This document shows positions 34,801 through 41,530 of a DNA stretch of 64,000 bases, in pieces. The stretch comes from Streptomyces sp. WAC05374 (GTDB lineage: Bacteria; Actinomycetota; Actinomycetes; Streptomycetales; Streptomycetaceae): assembly GCF_004353505.1 (NCBI RefSeq), contig NZ_SMNQ01000025.1, positions 1-64,000 of the forward strand, read 5' to 3'. How positions within the stretch are numbered: the stretch's first letter is position 1; each line of letters opens with the position of its first letter. The notes under the pieces were generated by a model. That model made no database searches and was not told the origin of the DNA. It was given only the letters and a program-made list of their open reading frames with translations. Made by a program: the position numbers and the translations under genes.

Positions 34801-35218
34801 CGAGCTGCTCGATGCGCGGCCCGTACAGCGTGTACTCGGTGACCTGCCGCTCGTCGGACACGAACCGCGACCTCAGCGCGCTGTGCGCGTTGACGACCGC
34901 CTCCAGCGCCCGCTGGAGCCGGCCCACGTCCCACGCGCCCTCGATCTCGTGGTACACGTGGCTCGCCACGTCACCGATCTCGAAGATGCCGCTGCGGCCC
35001 AGCAGGTAGCTGCGCTGGAGCGGGGACAGCGGGAAGCCGGGACCCGCCAGCTCCTCGTTGGCCAGGTGCGCGATCAGCTCCGCCTTCACGCTCTTGACCC
35101 GCGCGATGAACTCGGCGTCCATCCGGTCACGGTTGCCGTGCAGCCGCAGGTCGTCACCGGCCAGCCCGAGCGTCAGGCCCCGGGCGGCGATCTCGCGCAG
35201 CACGTTGCGGTACGTCAT
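31880..35218 (-). CDS. NRPS module: docking-Cy-A-PCP, predicted cysteine/thiazoline
   Basis: This 1112-residue single NRPS module comprises a TubC-like N-terminal docking domain (1-55), a cyclization domain (about 60-490) with the DxxxxDxxS signature (D192, D197, S200) in place of HHxxxDG, and an adenylation domain (about 515-1010) with YTSGTTGAPKG and GGPTETT. A peptidyl carrier domain follows, with LGGDSIAAA near the end. Reading the A-domain pocket by hand gives D-L-W-N-M-S-L-I-W, which differs only slightly from cysteine codes such as DLYNLSLIW(K). So it should load Cys, condense it with an upstream acyl or aminoacyl thioester and close a thiazoline. There is no thioesterase or epimerase domain. 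ATG 35218 overlaps the upstream stop (TGATG). Confidence 0.88.
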   Translation of the reverse strand: MTYRNVLREIAARGLTLGLAGDDLRLHGNRDRMDAEFIARVKSVKAELIAHLANEELAGPGFPLSPLQRSYLLGRSGIFEIGDVASHVYHEIEGAWDVGRLQRALEAVVNAHSALRSRFVSDERQVTEYTLYGPRIEQLDLRRESPQAQERKLAELREKRSHRVLSADRVPLIAAEVTVLADDRMVLHVSHDGLVMDGLSMFLFFRAWWQAYDTGDAPSADELPYEEYIAALEAHRGKAAARRSRDYWLARVDDLAPHPDLPLATSPSALTSSRFTQRAVRLDAPAWAALKKRAAQAGLTPSAVVFAAYAEALSTWGAGRRFTVTTTVANRPPIHPRMPAAIGQFSDTMLVEADVDRSLTFEERALALQSRLRSDLDHRHFSGIEVMQELARRRGGVAGARMPFTFNSAIGHGDADGSALELFGTEVFTVSQTPQVWLNAFAMEQHGGLVVQLDGIDELFPEGLPDALAHGFGTLLEALTDEAAWGRRSFDLLPPEQRERRAAANDTAGPLPERMLGDDIVERARTAPDAAAILTSSGTVTYGELLARAAHAARWLRERGVARDELVGLVMHRGPEQIVGILATVLAGGAYLPVDAGLPAARQQYMLRDGGVRCVLTNAGWTDPDGGLEVLPLDVTAPAPPGGGAAEVPPRPAGSSPDDLAYVLYTSGTTGAPKGVMVSHLNVANVVADCHERFGITASDRFFAISAFNFDLSVWDVFGALSAGAALVMPDRDKAVDPAHWLELCRRFGVSVWNSVPAIVNLMHDQAVAQAEVPPALRLVMMSGDRVPPALPASLRRLKPDVDVVSLGGPTETTIWNILHPVGADEDGSESIPYGRPNANNRAYVLDRDGLDAPDWVTGEICAAGTGLARGYLGDEERTAERFFLDEARGERMYRTGDLGRYLPSGEIAILGRGDFQIKVNGYRIEAGEVETRLVALHGIRKAVVAGVPGARGDRLVAHLVPSGSGRPSEAEVRTALRADLPDYMVPSVLVWHDELPLTRNGKVDRARLAQTPLDEEEPAAGGAAGGDDGPADDTERALVEIWASVLRRESVGVHTGLASLGGDSIAAARILTAVRKQFGVPLTLDQFAELETIRAMAPVVAQGARTPEGGR

Positions 35219-37488
35219 CACACGACCGCCTTGTCCAGCGCGGCCAGCGCGGACGGCTCGGCGCGCTCCTCGACCAGCGCGGCCAGCGCGGCCAGGTCGG
35301 TGGCGCCCAGCAGTTCCTCCACGGCGACGTCGACGTCCAGCTCGTCGAGGATGCGGTACTGGACGGTCACCGCCTGGAGGGAGCTCATCGCGAGGTTGGC
35401 CAGCGGAAGGGTCTCCACCGGCTCGTCGTCGGCCAGTTGGAGCGCCGCGCGCACGACGCCGGCCAGCCACGGCACCACCGCGGACGTGCCGGCGGCGGGC
35501 GCCCCGGCGGCACCGGCCGGACGGAAGAACACCGCGTCGGCGAGGCCGATCGCGCTGCCCGGCGTGACGAGTTCCACGGCACGCGGCCACGCGGTGGGCT
35601 CCGGCATGCCGAGCGCGGCCGCGAGACGGCCCGCGAAGCGGGGCATCACCGGCACGGCGACGTGCGCCAGCAGCCGCGCCGCCGCCAGTTCCAGCGCGAT
35701 CGCGGTACGGGACTCCGACTCCCAGCCCGGGACCTGCGCGAGCCGCCCCTCCTGCGCGCAGAAGCGGACCGTGTCCTCGACGATCCCGTCCAGCACCTCC
35801 GCCGCCTGGTTCAGCGAGAACCCGTCGGAGCGCAGCGCGCCCGTGACCGCCTCGAGCCGGGCACCGAGCCGGGCCAGGAACGCCGTGTGCTCCGGCGTCC
35901 AGTTCCCCGCGTCGGGCGCGATGCCGTCGTGGTGCTTCGCGACCCGGGCACCGAGGTCGTTCAGCCAGCTCTGCCAGGTACCGATCAGGCGCTCGTCCAG
36001 GACCTGCTCGTAGGCGGCCCGGGTGAAGTCGGTGCGGCGGCCCTCGGGGCGGGTGCGGGAGAGGAAGTAGCGCACCGCGTCCACGGAGTCGGGGCCGAGG
36101 ATCTCCTTGCCCCAGATCGCGTGCCGCCTGCTGGTGGAGAACTTCGCGCCCTCCAGTGTGTAGAACTCGTTGACGTGGTAGTCGATGTCGGGGTTCCAGC
36201 CGGGGAACGCCAGCTTGTACAGCGTCGGGTACAGCACGCCGTGGTAGAAGCTGTTGTCGTAGCCGAAGAAGTGGACGATCTTCCAGTCCTGCCGCGGCGC
36301 GGCGGCCCGCCAGTCCTCCCCGGTCCGGGCGCCGAGCGCCTGGATGCCGTGCAGGAACCCGTACGACATCTCGGGCCACACCCAGATGACCTGGCCCTCG
36401 ACGTCCCCCTCGGCCGGCGGCACGCCCCAGTCGGAGGGGTGGCTGACCGGGATGTCGAGGCGGTCACGGCGGAAGAGCCGGTCGCCGAGCTCCCGCAGCC
36501 GCGCCGGGACCCGGCCGAGCCGGTGGTGCGCCGCCACCTCGTCGCGGAAGGCGTGCAGCGGCAGCGACCAGCGGGCGGCGGGCGCCCGGCGCGGTGCCGC
36601 GTCCGACACGCCGGAGACGGGCTCGCCGAGGTCGGTGACCGTGTTGGGCTCGCCGCACTCCTCGCAGATGTTGCCGCCGGTGCCCGAACCGCAGCCCGGG
36701 CAGCGGCCCTTGACGTCGACCTCGTACAGGTACTGCCCGGTCGTCGCGTCGAACAGGGCGTCGTGCTCCTCGACCGTCACCCGGCCCGACGCGACGACAC
36801 GGGAGAAGAAGTCGCGCAGGCCCTCGCGGTACCCCTCGGCGGTGTCCGTCACCGTGTACTGGTCGAGCGGGATGTCCATGAGCTCCAGCGTCCGCGCGAT
36901 CTCCGCGCTGTAGTGCGCGGCGGTCTCGGCGGGGGTGCGGCCGTCGCGGCGGGCGGCCGCCACCACATAGCTCTGGTAGTCGTCGCTGCCGGTCAGGTGC
37001 CAGGCCCGGGTGCCGTTCATGCGCTGGAACCGCACGAAGGCGTCCGCGCCCAGGTACGGGCCCGACAGATGCCCGAGGTGCAGGTCCCCGTTGGGCGTCG
37101 GGGGCGTGGAGAACACGAAGACGGGCCGCTCGCCGAACGACGCGCGGTCCCCGCCCCCGGCGGCGGCGAGCGCACGCCCGGCGTCGCGCCAGTACTGCGT
37201 GAGGAACACCAGATCGGTGTCGCCGGTGTTCGTCAGCACGTGCGACTCGAACGGCTCGAACAGCACGACCGTGCCCGGCTCGGCCGGATGCCGCTGCCCG
37301 TCCACCTCGAACTCGCCGCGGCCGGCGACGACGACGAAGAACTCGGTCTCGTCGTGGTGGTGGCTGTCGGAGGAACGGCCCGGGGCGACACGGCCCCAGC
37401 CCGCACCGACACCGATGCCGTCGATGGAGCTCATGTCGATCCCGAACGCCGCCTGCAGCACTCCGGGGTCGTAGGTGTTGATGATCAT
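35218..37488 (-). CDS. Cupin/MetRS-like hydrazine synthetase fused to a carrier domain
   Basis: This 756-residue three-part protein begins with a cupin (1-110) with metal ligands in HHHDETEF (H43/H45/E49) and H83. The middle (about 120-640) is a class I methionyl-tRNA-synthetase-like domain with the HIGH motif as HLGH (137-140), KMSKS as KFSTS (449-453) and zinc-knuckle Cys 263, 266, 275, 278. The C-terminal carrier-protein-like domain (about 670-740) has Ser703 in AMSSLQAV. Cupin-MetRS fusions (Spb40 of s56-p1) join N6-hydroxylysine to an amino acid and rearrange the ester into an N-N bond. Neighbours match: FAD oxidase and lysine N6-hydroxylase directly upstream. I do not recall the carrier domain in the described enzymes. 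ATGA overlap with the oxidase gene. Confidence 0.88.
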   Translation of the reverse strand: MIINTYDPGVLQAAFGIDMSSIDGIGVGAGWGRVAPGRSSDSHHHDETEFFVVVAGRGEFEVDGQRHPAEPGTVVLFEPFESHVLTNTGDTDLVFLTQYWRDAGRALAAAGGGDRASFGERPVFVFSTPPTPNGDLHLGHLSGPYLGADAFVRFQRMNGTRAWHLTGSDDYQSYVVAAARRDGRTPAETAAHYSAEIARTLELMDIPLDQYTVTDTAEGYREGLRDFFSRVVASGRVTVEEHDALFDATTGQYLYEVDVKGRCPGCGSGTGGNICEECGEPNTVTDLGEPVSGVSDAAPRRAPAARWSLPLHAFRDEVAAHHRLGRVPARLRELGDRLFRRDRLDIPVSHPSDWGVPPAEGDVEGQVIWVWPEMSYGFLHGIQALGARTGEDWRAAAPRQDWKIVHFFGYDNSFYHGVLYPTLYKLAFPGWNPDIDYHVNEFYTLEGAKFSTSRRHAIWGKEILGPDSVDAVRYFLSRTRPEGRRTDFTRAAYEQVLDERLIGTWQSWLNDLGARVAKHHDGIAPDAGNWTPEHTAFLARLGARLEAVTGALRSDGFSLNQAAEVLDGIVEDTVRFCAQEGRLAQVPGWESESRTAIALELAAARLLAHVAVPVMPRFAGRLAAALGMPEPTAWPRAVELVTPGSAIGLADAVFFRPAGAAGAPAAGTSAVVPWLAGVVRAALQLADDEPVETLPLANLAMSSLQAVTVQYRILDELDVDVAVEELLGATDLAALAALVEERAEPSALAALDKAVV

Positions 37489-38585
37489 GTCAGGGTTCCT
37501 TCGGGGAGGCGTGCCGTGGAGGCGGCCGCGGGGGAGGGGAGCGCGAGGGCGGCGAGGACGTCGCCGGCGACGGCCGGTGCGAGGCGGTACCCGGAGCCGC
37601 TGGCGGCGCCCGCGAACACCACGCGCCCGTCGTCGGTGACCGGTTCGACCAGCGGGGCGAACTCGGGCCCGTACGCGTCGCAGAAGACCCGCCCCGAGAC
37701 GCGCTCGCCGGCGAGCTCCGGCGCGTAGCGGCCCAGCACCTCCAGGGCCTCGGCGCGGTGGGCGGGCGACAGGCCGGGACCCGCGTCGCGCGGGGTGACG
37801 TCCCACTCCTGGCAGGTGTAGCTGAACAGCCAGTGGCCGCGGTGGTGCAGCGGCAGCAGGAAGGCGTCCTCGTCGTGGAAGACCACCACCGGGGCGTCCG
37901 GCGCGGGCGTCCGCTCGATGTGCAGGGCGACGATCTTCTTGACGCGGGCCCCGAGCGGCCGCACGAGGTCCGCCCAGGCGGGCTCGTCCAGCCACGGCCC
38001 GGGGGCCAGGACGACCCGGCCGGCGGCCAGGGTGTCACCGGTGCCGAGCGCCAGCCGCACCTCGTCCGCGCCGGGCTCGATCCCGGTCACGGGCGTGGCC
38101 TCGCGGAAGTCCGCCCGGGACCGCAGGTCCAGGGCGAGCGCCTGCGTCAGGGCGGCCACGTCCGCGTACTGGCAGCCGTCACCGTCCCAGGCCGCGTGCC
38201 CGTCGGGCACCCGGGCGATCCCGCCCGGCACCGCCCCGGCCGGGCGCAGCCGCGCCTCGGGCAGGTACGCCCGCGCCACCTGGTCCGCCGACGACCGCCT
38301 CGCCACGACCGTCATGCCGACGGAGGTGATGGGCAGGCCGGGCCGCCGGGCCTGGAGAGCGGCGTAGTACCGCTGGCTGGCGGACGCCATGGCCCGCACC
38401 CGGGCCGACGCGCCGCGCGGGAAGTGCAGCCCGGCCGACCTGCGGGTCGCGCCACTGGCGATCATGTCCCGGTCGAGCACCGTCACCCGGGTCCCCGGCG
38501 CCTCCTCCAGGATGCGGTGTGCGATCACGCAGCCCAGCACCCCGGCGCCGACGACCGCGACGTCCGTGTCCGTGGGGCGTGCCAT
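37485..38585 (-). CDS. FAD-dependent amino-acid/amine oxidase (DAO family, Spb39-like)
   Basis: This 366-residue DAO/glycine-oxidase-type flavoenzyme has an N-terminal dinucleotide motif VAVVGAGVLGCVIAHRILEE (residues 9-28), RSAGLHFPRG near the flavin, and a C-terminal VFAGAASGSGYRLAPAVAGD segment. In known cupin-MetRS pathways the paired flavoenzyme oxidises the lysine-derived hydrazine intermediate, so that hydrolysis releases a hydrazino acid (for example hydrazinoacetate) and 2-aminoadipate 6-semialdehyde. Position between the hydroxylase (1-base TGATG overlap) and the cupin-MetRS gene (4-base overlap) supports this role. Confidence 0.85.
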   Translation of the reverse strand: MARPTDTDVAVVGAGVLGCVIAHRILEEAPGTRVTVLDRDMIASGATRRSAGLHFPRGASARVRAMASASQRYYAALQARRPGLPITSVGMTVVARRSSADQVARAYLPEARLRPAGAVPGGIARVPDGHAAWDGDGCQYADVAALTQALALDLRSRADFREATPVTGIEPGADEVRLALGTGDTLAAGRVVLAPGPWLDEPAWADLVRPLGARVKKIVALHIERTPAPDAPVVVFHDEDAFLLPLHHRGHWLFSYTCQEWDVTPRDAGPGLSPAHRAEALEVLGRYAPELAGERVSGRVFCDAYGPEFAPLVEPVTDDGRVVFAGAASGSGYRLAPAVAGDVLAALALPSPAAASTARLPEGTLT

Positions 38586-39910
38586 CAGGCGCTCCACGGG
38601 GACTGCGCCCCGGGGGCGACCTTGGTGGACCACTCGATGAAGGAGGCGAGCTGCTCGTCGCTGCGCACCCCGCACAGCCGGTCGGCGATGCGCCGGGAGC
38701 GCCAGGCGATGAGGCTGAGGTTGGGGTCGGCGAGGCCGCGCTGGCCGCGTGCCGCGTTCTGCACGAAGATGCGCCGGTCGCTGGGCCCGTCCCACTGGAC
38801 CGCGTAGTCCTCGTCGATGCGCAGTTCGTCGCCGTCGCGCTCCAGCCGGCCGGCGATCGGCGCGAGGAAGTCCGTCCGCGCCGGGCGGAAGCCGGTCGCC
38901 CAGATGACCACGTCCGCCTCGAACAGCTCCGCCGCGTCGGGCTCGTCGTTGTGCCGCGTGGAGACCTGCCAGCCGCCGTACGGCCCGGCGGCGACCGAGG
39001 TCACCTCGCGGTTGGGGTGCAGGCCCACCAGGTCCGGGTTGCCGTCGATGAACCGGTGCACGTAGATGCGCTGGTAGATGTCCCGCAGGGTCGACTCGGA
39101 GATGCCGTCGCTGGTGAGGATGTGCCGGGTGTTGAACTCCTCGCGGACCTCGCGGCGCAGGCCGTAGAAGTAGTCGGCGTAGGACGGCATGTAGTAGTCG
39201 TTGGTGAAGGGCGAGTCGTCGATGGGGAAGTAGTTGCGGCGGCGCGAGATCCACGACACGCGGCGCGGCAGGTCGCCCGCGGGCCGCGATATCAGGTCCA
39301 GGACCGCCTCGGCGCCCGACTGGCCGCCGCCCACGACGACGACCCGCTTGCCCGCCAGGTTCCGGGCCATGGTCATGAACTGGGCGATGTGGAACTGCGT
39401 CGGGCCGAGCCGGTCGCCGACGTGCCCGGGCAGCCACGGCTCGCTGCCGACGCCCAGGACCACGTTGTCCGCCGTGACGGTACGGCGGTCGGTGCGCACC
39501 GTGAACACGTCGTCGAAGCCGACCTCGAGGACGGTCTCCCCGAAGGCGACGTTCGGGTTGCGGCGGCTCGCCCAGGCCAGGTAGTTGCGGAACTCCAGGC
39601 GGGGTACGTCGTCGAACCGGGCGTTCAGGAAGTGGTACACGCGGCCCTGGTCGTGCAGGTAGCTCAGGAACGAGAAGGGGTTGCTCGGGTCGGCGAGGCT
39701 CACCAGGTCCTTGAGCATGGACACCTGGAGGCTGCTGCCGGGCATCTGCTGGCCGTCGTGCCAGGTGAAGGACTCCTTGCGGTCGATGAACAGGTTGGGC
39801 AGGTCCGGCTGGCCGTGCAGCAGTGAGGCCAGGCTCAGGTTGGCCGGCCCCACGCCGACGCCGACGCACCGGTAGTGCGCGGGTGCGGACCGAGTGTGCT
39901 GGTGCCCCAT
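38585..39910 (-). CDS. Lysine N6-hydroxylase (IucD/SidA/PvdA family)
   Basis: This 441-residue flavin monooxygenase has an FAD motif GVGVGPANLSLASLL (about residues 18-32), FTWHDGQQMPGSSLQVSMLKDL (seen from 39780), an NADPH motif VVVVGGGQSGAEAV (about 187-200) and the ATGF motif (WATGFRPA). The family hydroxylates the side-chain amine of lysine or ornithine. Lysine is preferred here because the next genes form the lysine-based hydrazine-forming set and two saccharopine (lysine) dehydrogenases are in the cluster. Start ATG 39910 lies seven bases after GAGAGG. It is the first gene of the nine-gene train to 27649. Confidence 0.88.
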   Translation of the reverse strand: MGHQHTRSAPAHYRCVGVGVGPANLSLASLLHGQPDLPNLFIDRKESFTWHDGQQMPGSSLQVSMLKDLVSLADPSNPFSFLSYLHDQGRVYHFLNARFDDVPRLEFRNYLAWASRRNPNVAFGETVLEVGFDDVFTVRTDRRTVTADNVVLGVGSEPWLPGHVGDRLGPTQFHIAQFMTMARNLAGKRVVVVGGGQSGAEAVLDLISRPAGDLPRRVSWISRRRNYFPIDDSPFTNDYYMPSYADYFYGLRREVREEFNTRHILTSDGISESTLRDIYQRIYVHRFIDGNPDLVGLHPNREVTSVAAGPYGGWQVSTRHNDEPDAAELFEADVVIWATGFRPARTDFLAPIAGRLERDGDELRIDEDYAVQWDGPSDRRIFVQNAARGQRGLADPNLSLIAWRSRRIADRLCGVRSDEQLASFIEWSTKVAPGAQSPWSA

Positions 39911-40016
39911 GTCGTACCTCTCTTTAGGGCGGCTGGTGCCGCCGTCGATCGGACGTGCAAGCGTTGGATGGGTGGGGGGATGAAAGCGGGTGAACCGGTA
40001 GGAAAAGGGTGGCGTG
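39911..40016 (-). promoter_or_regulatory. Likely promoter region of the hydrazine/NRPS gene train
   Basis: This is the only gap longer than about 60 bases among the cluster's minus-strand genes from the thioesterase (52850) down to the phosphopantetheinyl transferase. It precedes nine overlapping or nearly overlapping genes, so it should carry their promoter. A small hairpin (GGCGGCACCAGCCGCC on the minus strand, near 39925-39945) lies in the leader. No clear -10/-35 pair is seen. Confidence 0.45.
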
Positions 40017-40104
40017 CGGGCAGGCGCGGCCGGCCGCGTGGCGCCGGTGCGCCGTGCGTGGTGGGTGCGGGGTGTGCGGGGTGGGTGGCCCGTGCGCCTG
40101 CCCG
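40017..40104 (-). terminator. Long-loop hairpin after the MFS gene
   Basis: CGGGCAGGCGC (40017-40027) is perfectly complementary to GCGCCTGCCCG (40094-40104). The outer arm begins 2 bases past the MFS stop codon and the 66-base interior is itself G+C-rich and palindromic (GGCCGGCC). It probably ends the upstream train (52850-40106) and separates it from the next. Confidence 0.5.
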
Positions 40105-40105
40105 G

Positions 40106-41530
40106 CTAGCCCTGCGTGCGAGCGGCTCCGGCCGGCTCCGGTACGCGGGTGTCCTCGGCCGGCGCCGGGGGTGGTTCCTCCTCGCCGCGCGGGTCGTCCG
40201 CCGGCTCGGCCGGGGCCTCGGGACGGGGCCGCACCGCGATCAGTCCCAGCACCGTGGCCAGCAGGGAGCCGACCGCCACGACCGGCCAGACCATCCCGCC
40301 GAGCCGCAGGAACAGCCAGCTCCCGAGCATCGGACCCAGGGCGGTGCCCAGCCCGAACATGAACTGGAAACTGCCGATGTAACGGGACCTCAGGTGCTCG
40401 GGCCCCGCCTTCGCCGGGTAGGCGAACACCGCCGGACCGCCCAGGATCTCGCCGAGTGACCAGATCAGGGTGCCCACCACGATCGCGGCGGGGCCGATCG
40501 GCAGCCCGTAGAAGGCGACTCCGGCGCCGACCAGGGCGAAGCCGAGACCGATCGTGATCCTCAGCGGCCAGTTCTGCGACAGCTTGGTGACGAGCAGTTC
40601 GAAGGCGATGACGATGAACCCGTTGAGGGAGACCGCGAAGGTGTACCAGAACAGCGCCATGCCGACCGACGTCATGTACAGCGGCAGCGTCGACAGGTAC
40701 TGCATGTAGACCGCCGCGTGGCACAGCGCCGCCAGCAGGTACAGCACGTACCTGCGGTCCCGCAGCACCGCCGCGTACCCCGCCGCACCCTTCCCCGTAC
40801 CGGACCGCTCCCCGTCGGCAGCCCCCGCCGCCGCCCCGCGCGTCCCGCCGGGCAGGGTCGCCCGGGCGAAGCCGGCGTACACCAGGGCGATCAGGGCCTC
40901 GCCCCAGAACAGCAGGGTGTAGCTGTGGTCGCCGGCGTTGTAGAGGGCGTAGCCGAGCAGGGGCGCGGCCGTCGCGCCCACGTTCAGGCCGAACCGGTAC
41001 ATCGCGAAGACCATGACCTGCCGGTCGTCGTCCGTCAGCTCGGCCAGCAGCGTGGCCGACGCCGGCCGGAACAACTGGGCGCCCAGGCTGACGAGGGCGA
41101 CGGTCGCGAGCACCAGCGGGAAGCTCGGCAGGTACAGCAGGGCCGCGGTGAGCACCGCCGTGCTGCCCATCGACAGCACCGTCGCGTTGCGCACGCCCAT
41201 GCGGTCCGCGAGCGCGCCGCCGACGAGGGTGCCGACGACGGCGCCGCCGCCGTACACGCCGAGCGCGAGGACGGTGTGCTCCTTGGAGAAGCCCTTCGAC
41301 GTCAGGAACAGCACCAGGAAGACGTGGAGGAAGCCGCTGAGCCGGTTGACCAGCACGCCCGCGAGCACCGTCTTCACCGCGAGCGGCGCGTCCCGGAAGG
41401 TGGCCCACACCCGGACCTTCTCCGGCGCTCCCTCACCCGCGCCCGCCGTGTCCGCCGTCGCGGCCCCGGCCGCCCCGCCCGGGCCGGGGGTGCCGCCGGA
41501 CCGGCCGCCGGGCTCCGTCTCAGCCGACAT
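40106..41530 (-). CDS. MFS transporter, probable product exporter
   Basis: This 474-residue major-facilitator protein has an Ala/Gly-rich cytosolic N terminus of about 45 residues, then twelve hydrophobic helices from VKTVLAGVLVNRL to VVAVGSLLATVLGLIAV. The family loop motif after helix 2 is seen as GALADRMGVRNA. A central cytosolic loop (about 215-245) and an acidic, Pro-rich C-terminal tail are present. As the last gene of the train that starts at 52850 it most likely exports the product or gives self-protection. Start ATG 41530 lies inside the last 11 bases of the ATP-grasp gene. Confidence 0.88.
   Translation of the reverse strand: MSAETEPGGRSGGTPGPGGAAGAATADTAGAGEGAPEKVRVWATFRDAPLAVKTVLAGVLVNRLSGFLHVFLVLFLTSKGFSKEHTVLALGVYGGGAVVGTLVGGALADRMGVRNATVLSMGSTAVLTAALLYLPSFPLVLATVALVSLGAQLFRPASATLLAELTDDDRQVMVFAMYRFGLNVGATAAPLLGYALYNAGDHSYTLLFWGEALIALVYAGFARATLPGGTRGAAAGAADGERSGTGKGAAGYAAVLRDRRYVLYLLAALCHAAVYMQYLSTLPLYMTSVGMALFWYTFAVSLNGFIVIAFELLVTKLSQNWPLRITIGLGFALVGAGVAFYGLPIGPAAIVVGTLIWSLGEILGGPAVFAYPAKAGPEHLRSRYIGSFQFMFGLGTALGPMLGSWLFLRLGGMVWPVVAVGSLLATVLGLIAVRPRPEAPAEPADDPRGEEEPPPAPAEDTRVPEPAGAARTQG

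Noticed and set aside
31880..35218. Thiazoline siderophore of the coelibactin/pyochelin type
   Set aside because: Only one cyclization module, no salicylate synthase or thiazoline reductase; AMP ligase and P450 alone are not specific.
35218..37488. A second housekeeping or antibiotic-resistant methionyl-tRNA synthetase
   Set aside because: Cupin domain at the N terminus, carrier domain at the C terminus, altered KMSKS loop and cluster context argue against tRNA charging.
28380..39910. Hydroxamate siderophore cluster (lysine N6-hydroxylase plus GNAT)
   Set aside because: No IucA/IucC-type synthetase, no siderophore receptor or reductase; the hydroxylase is coupled to a cupin-MetRS protein, which points to hydrazine formation instead.
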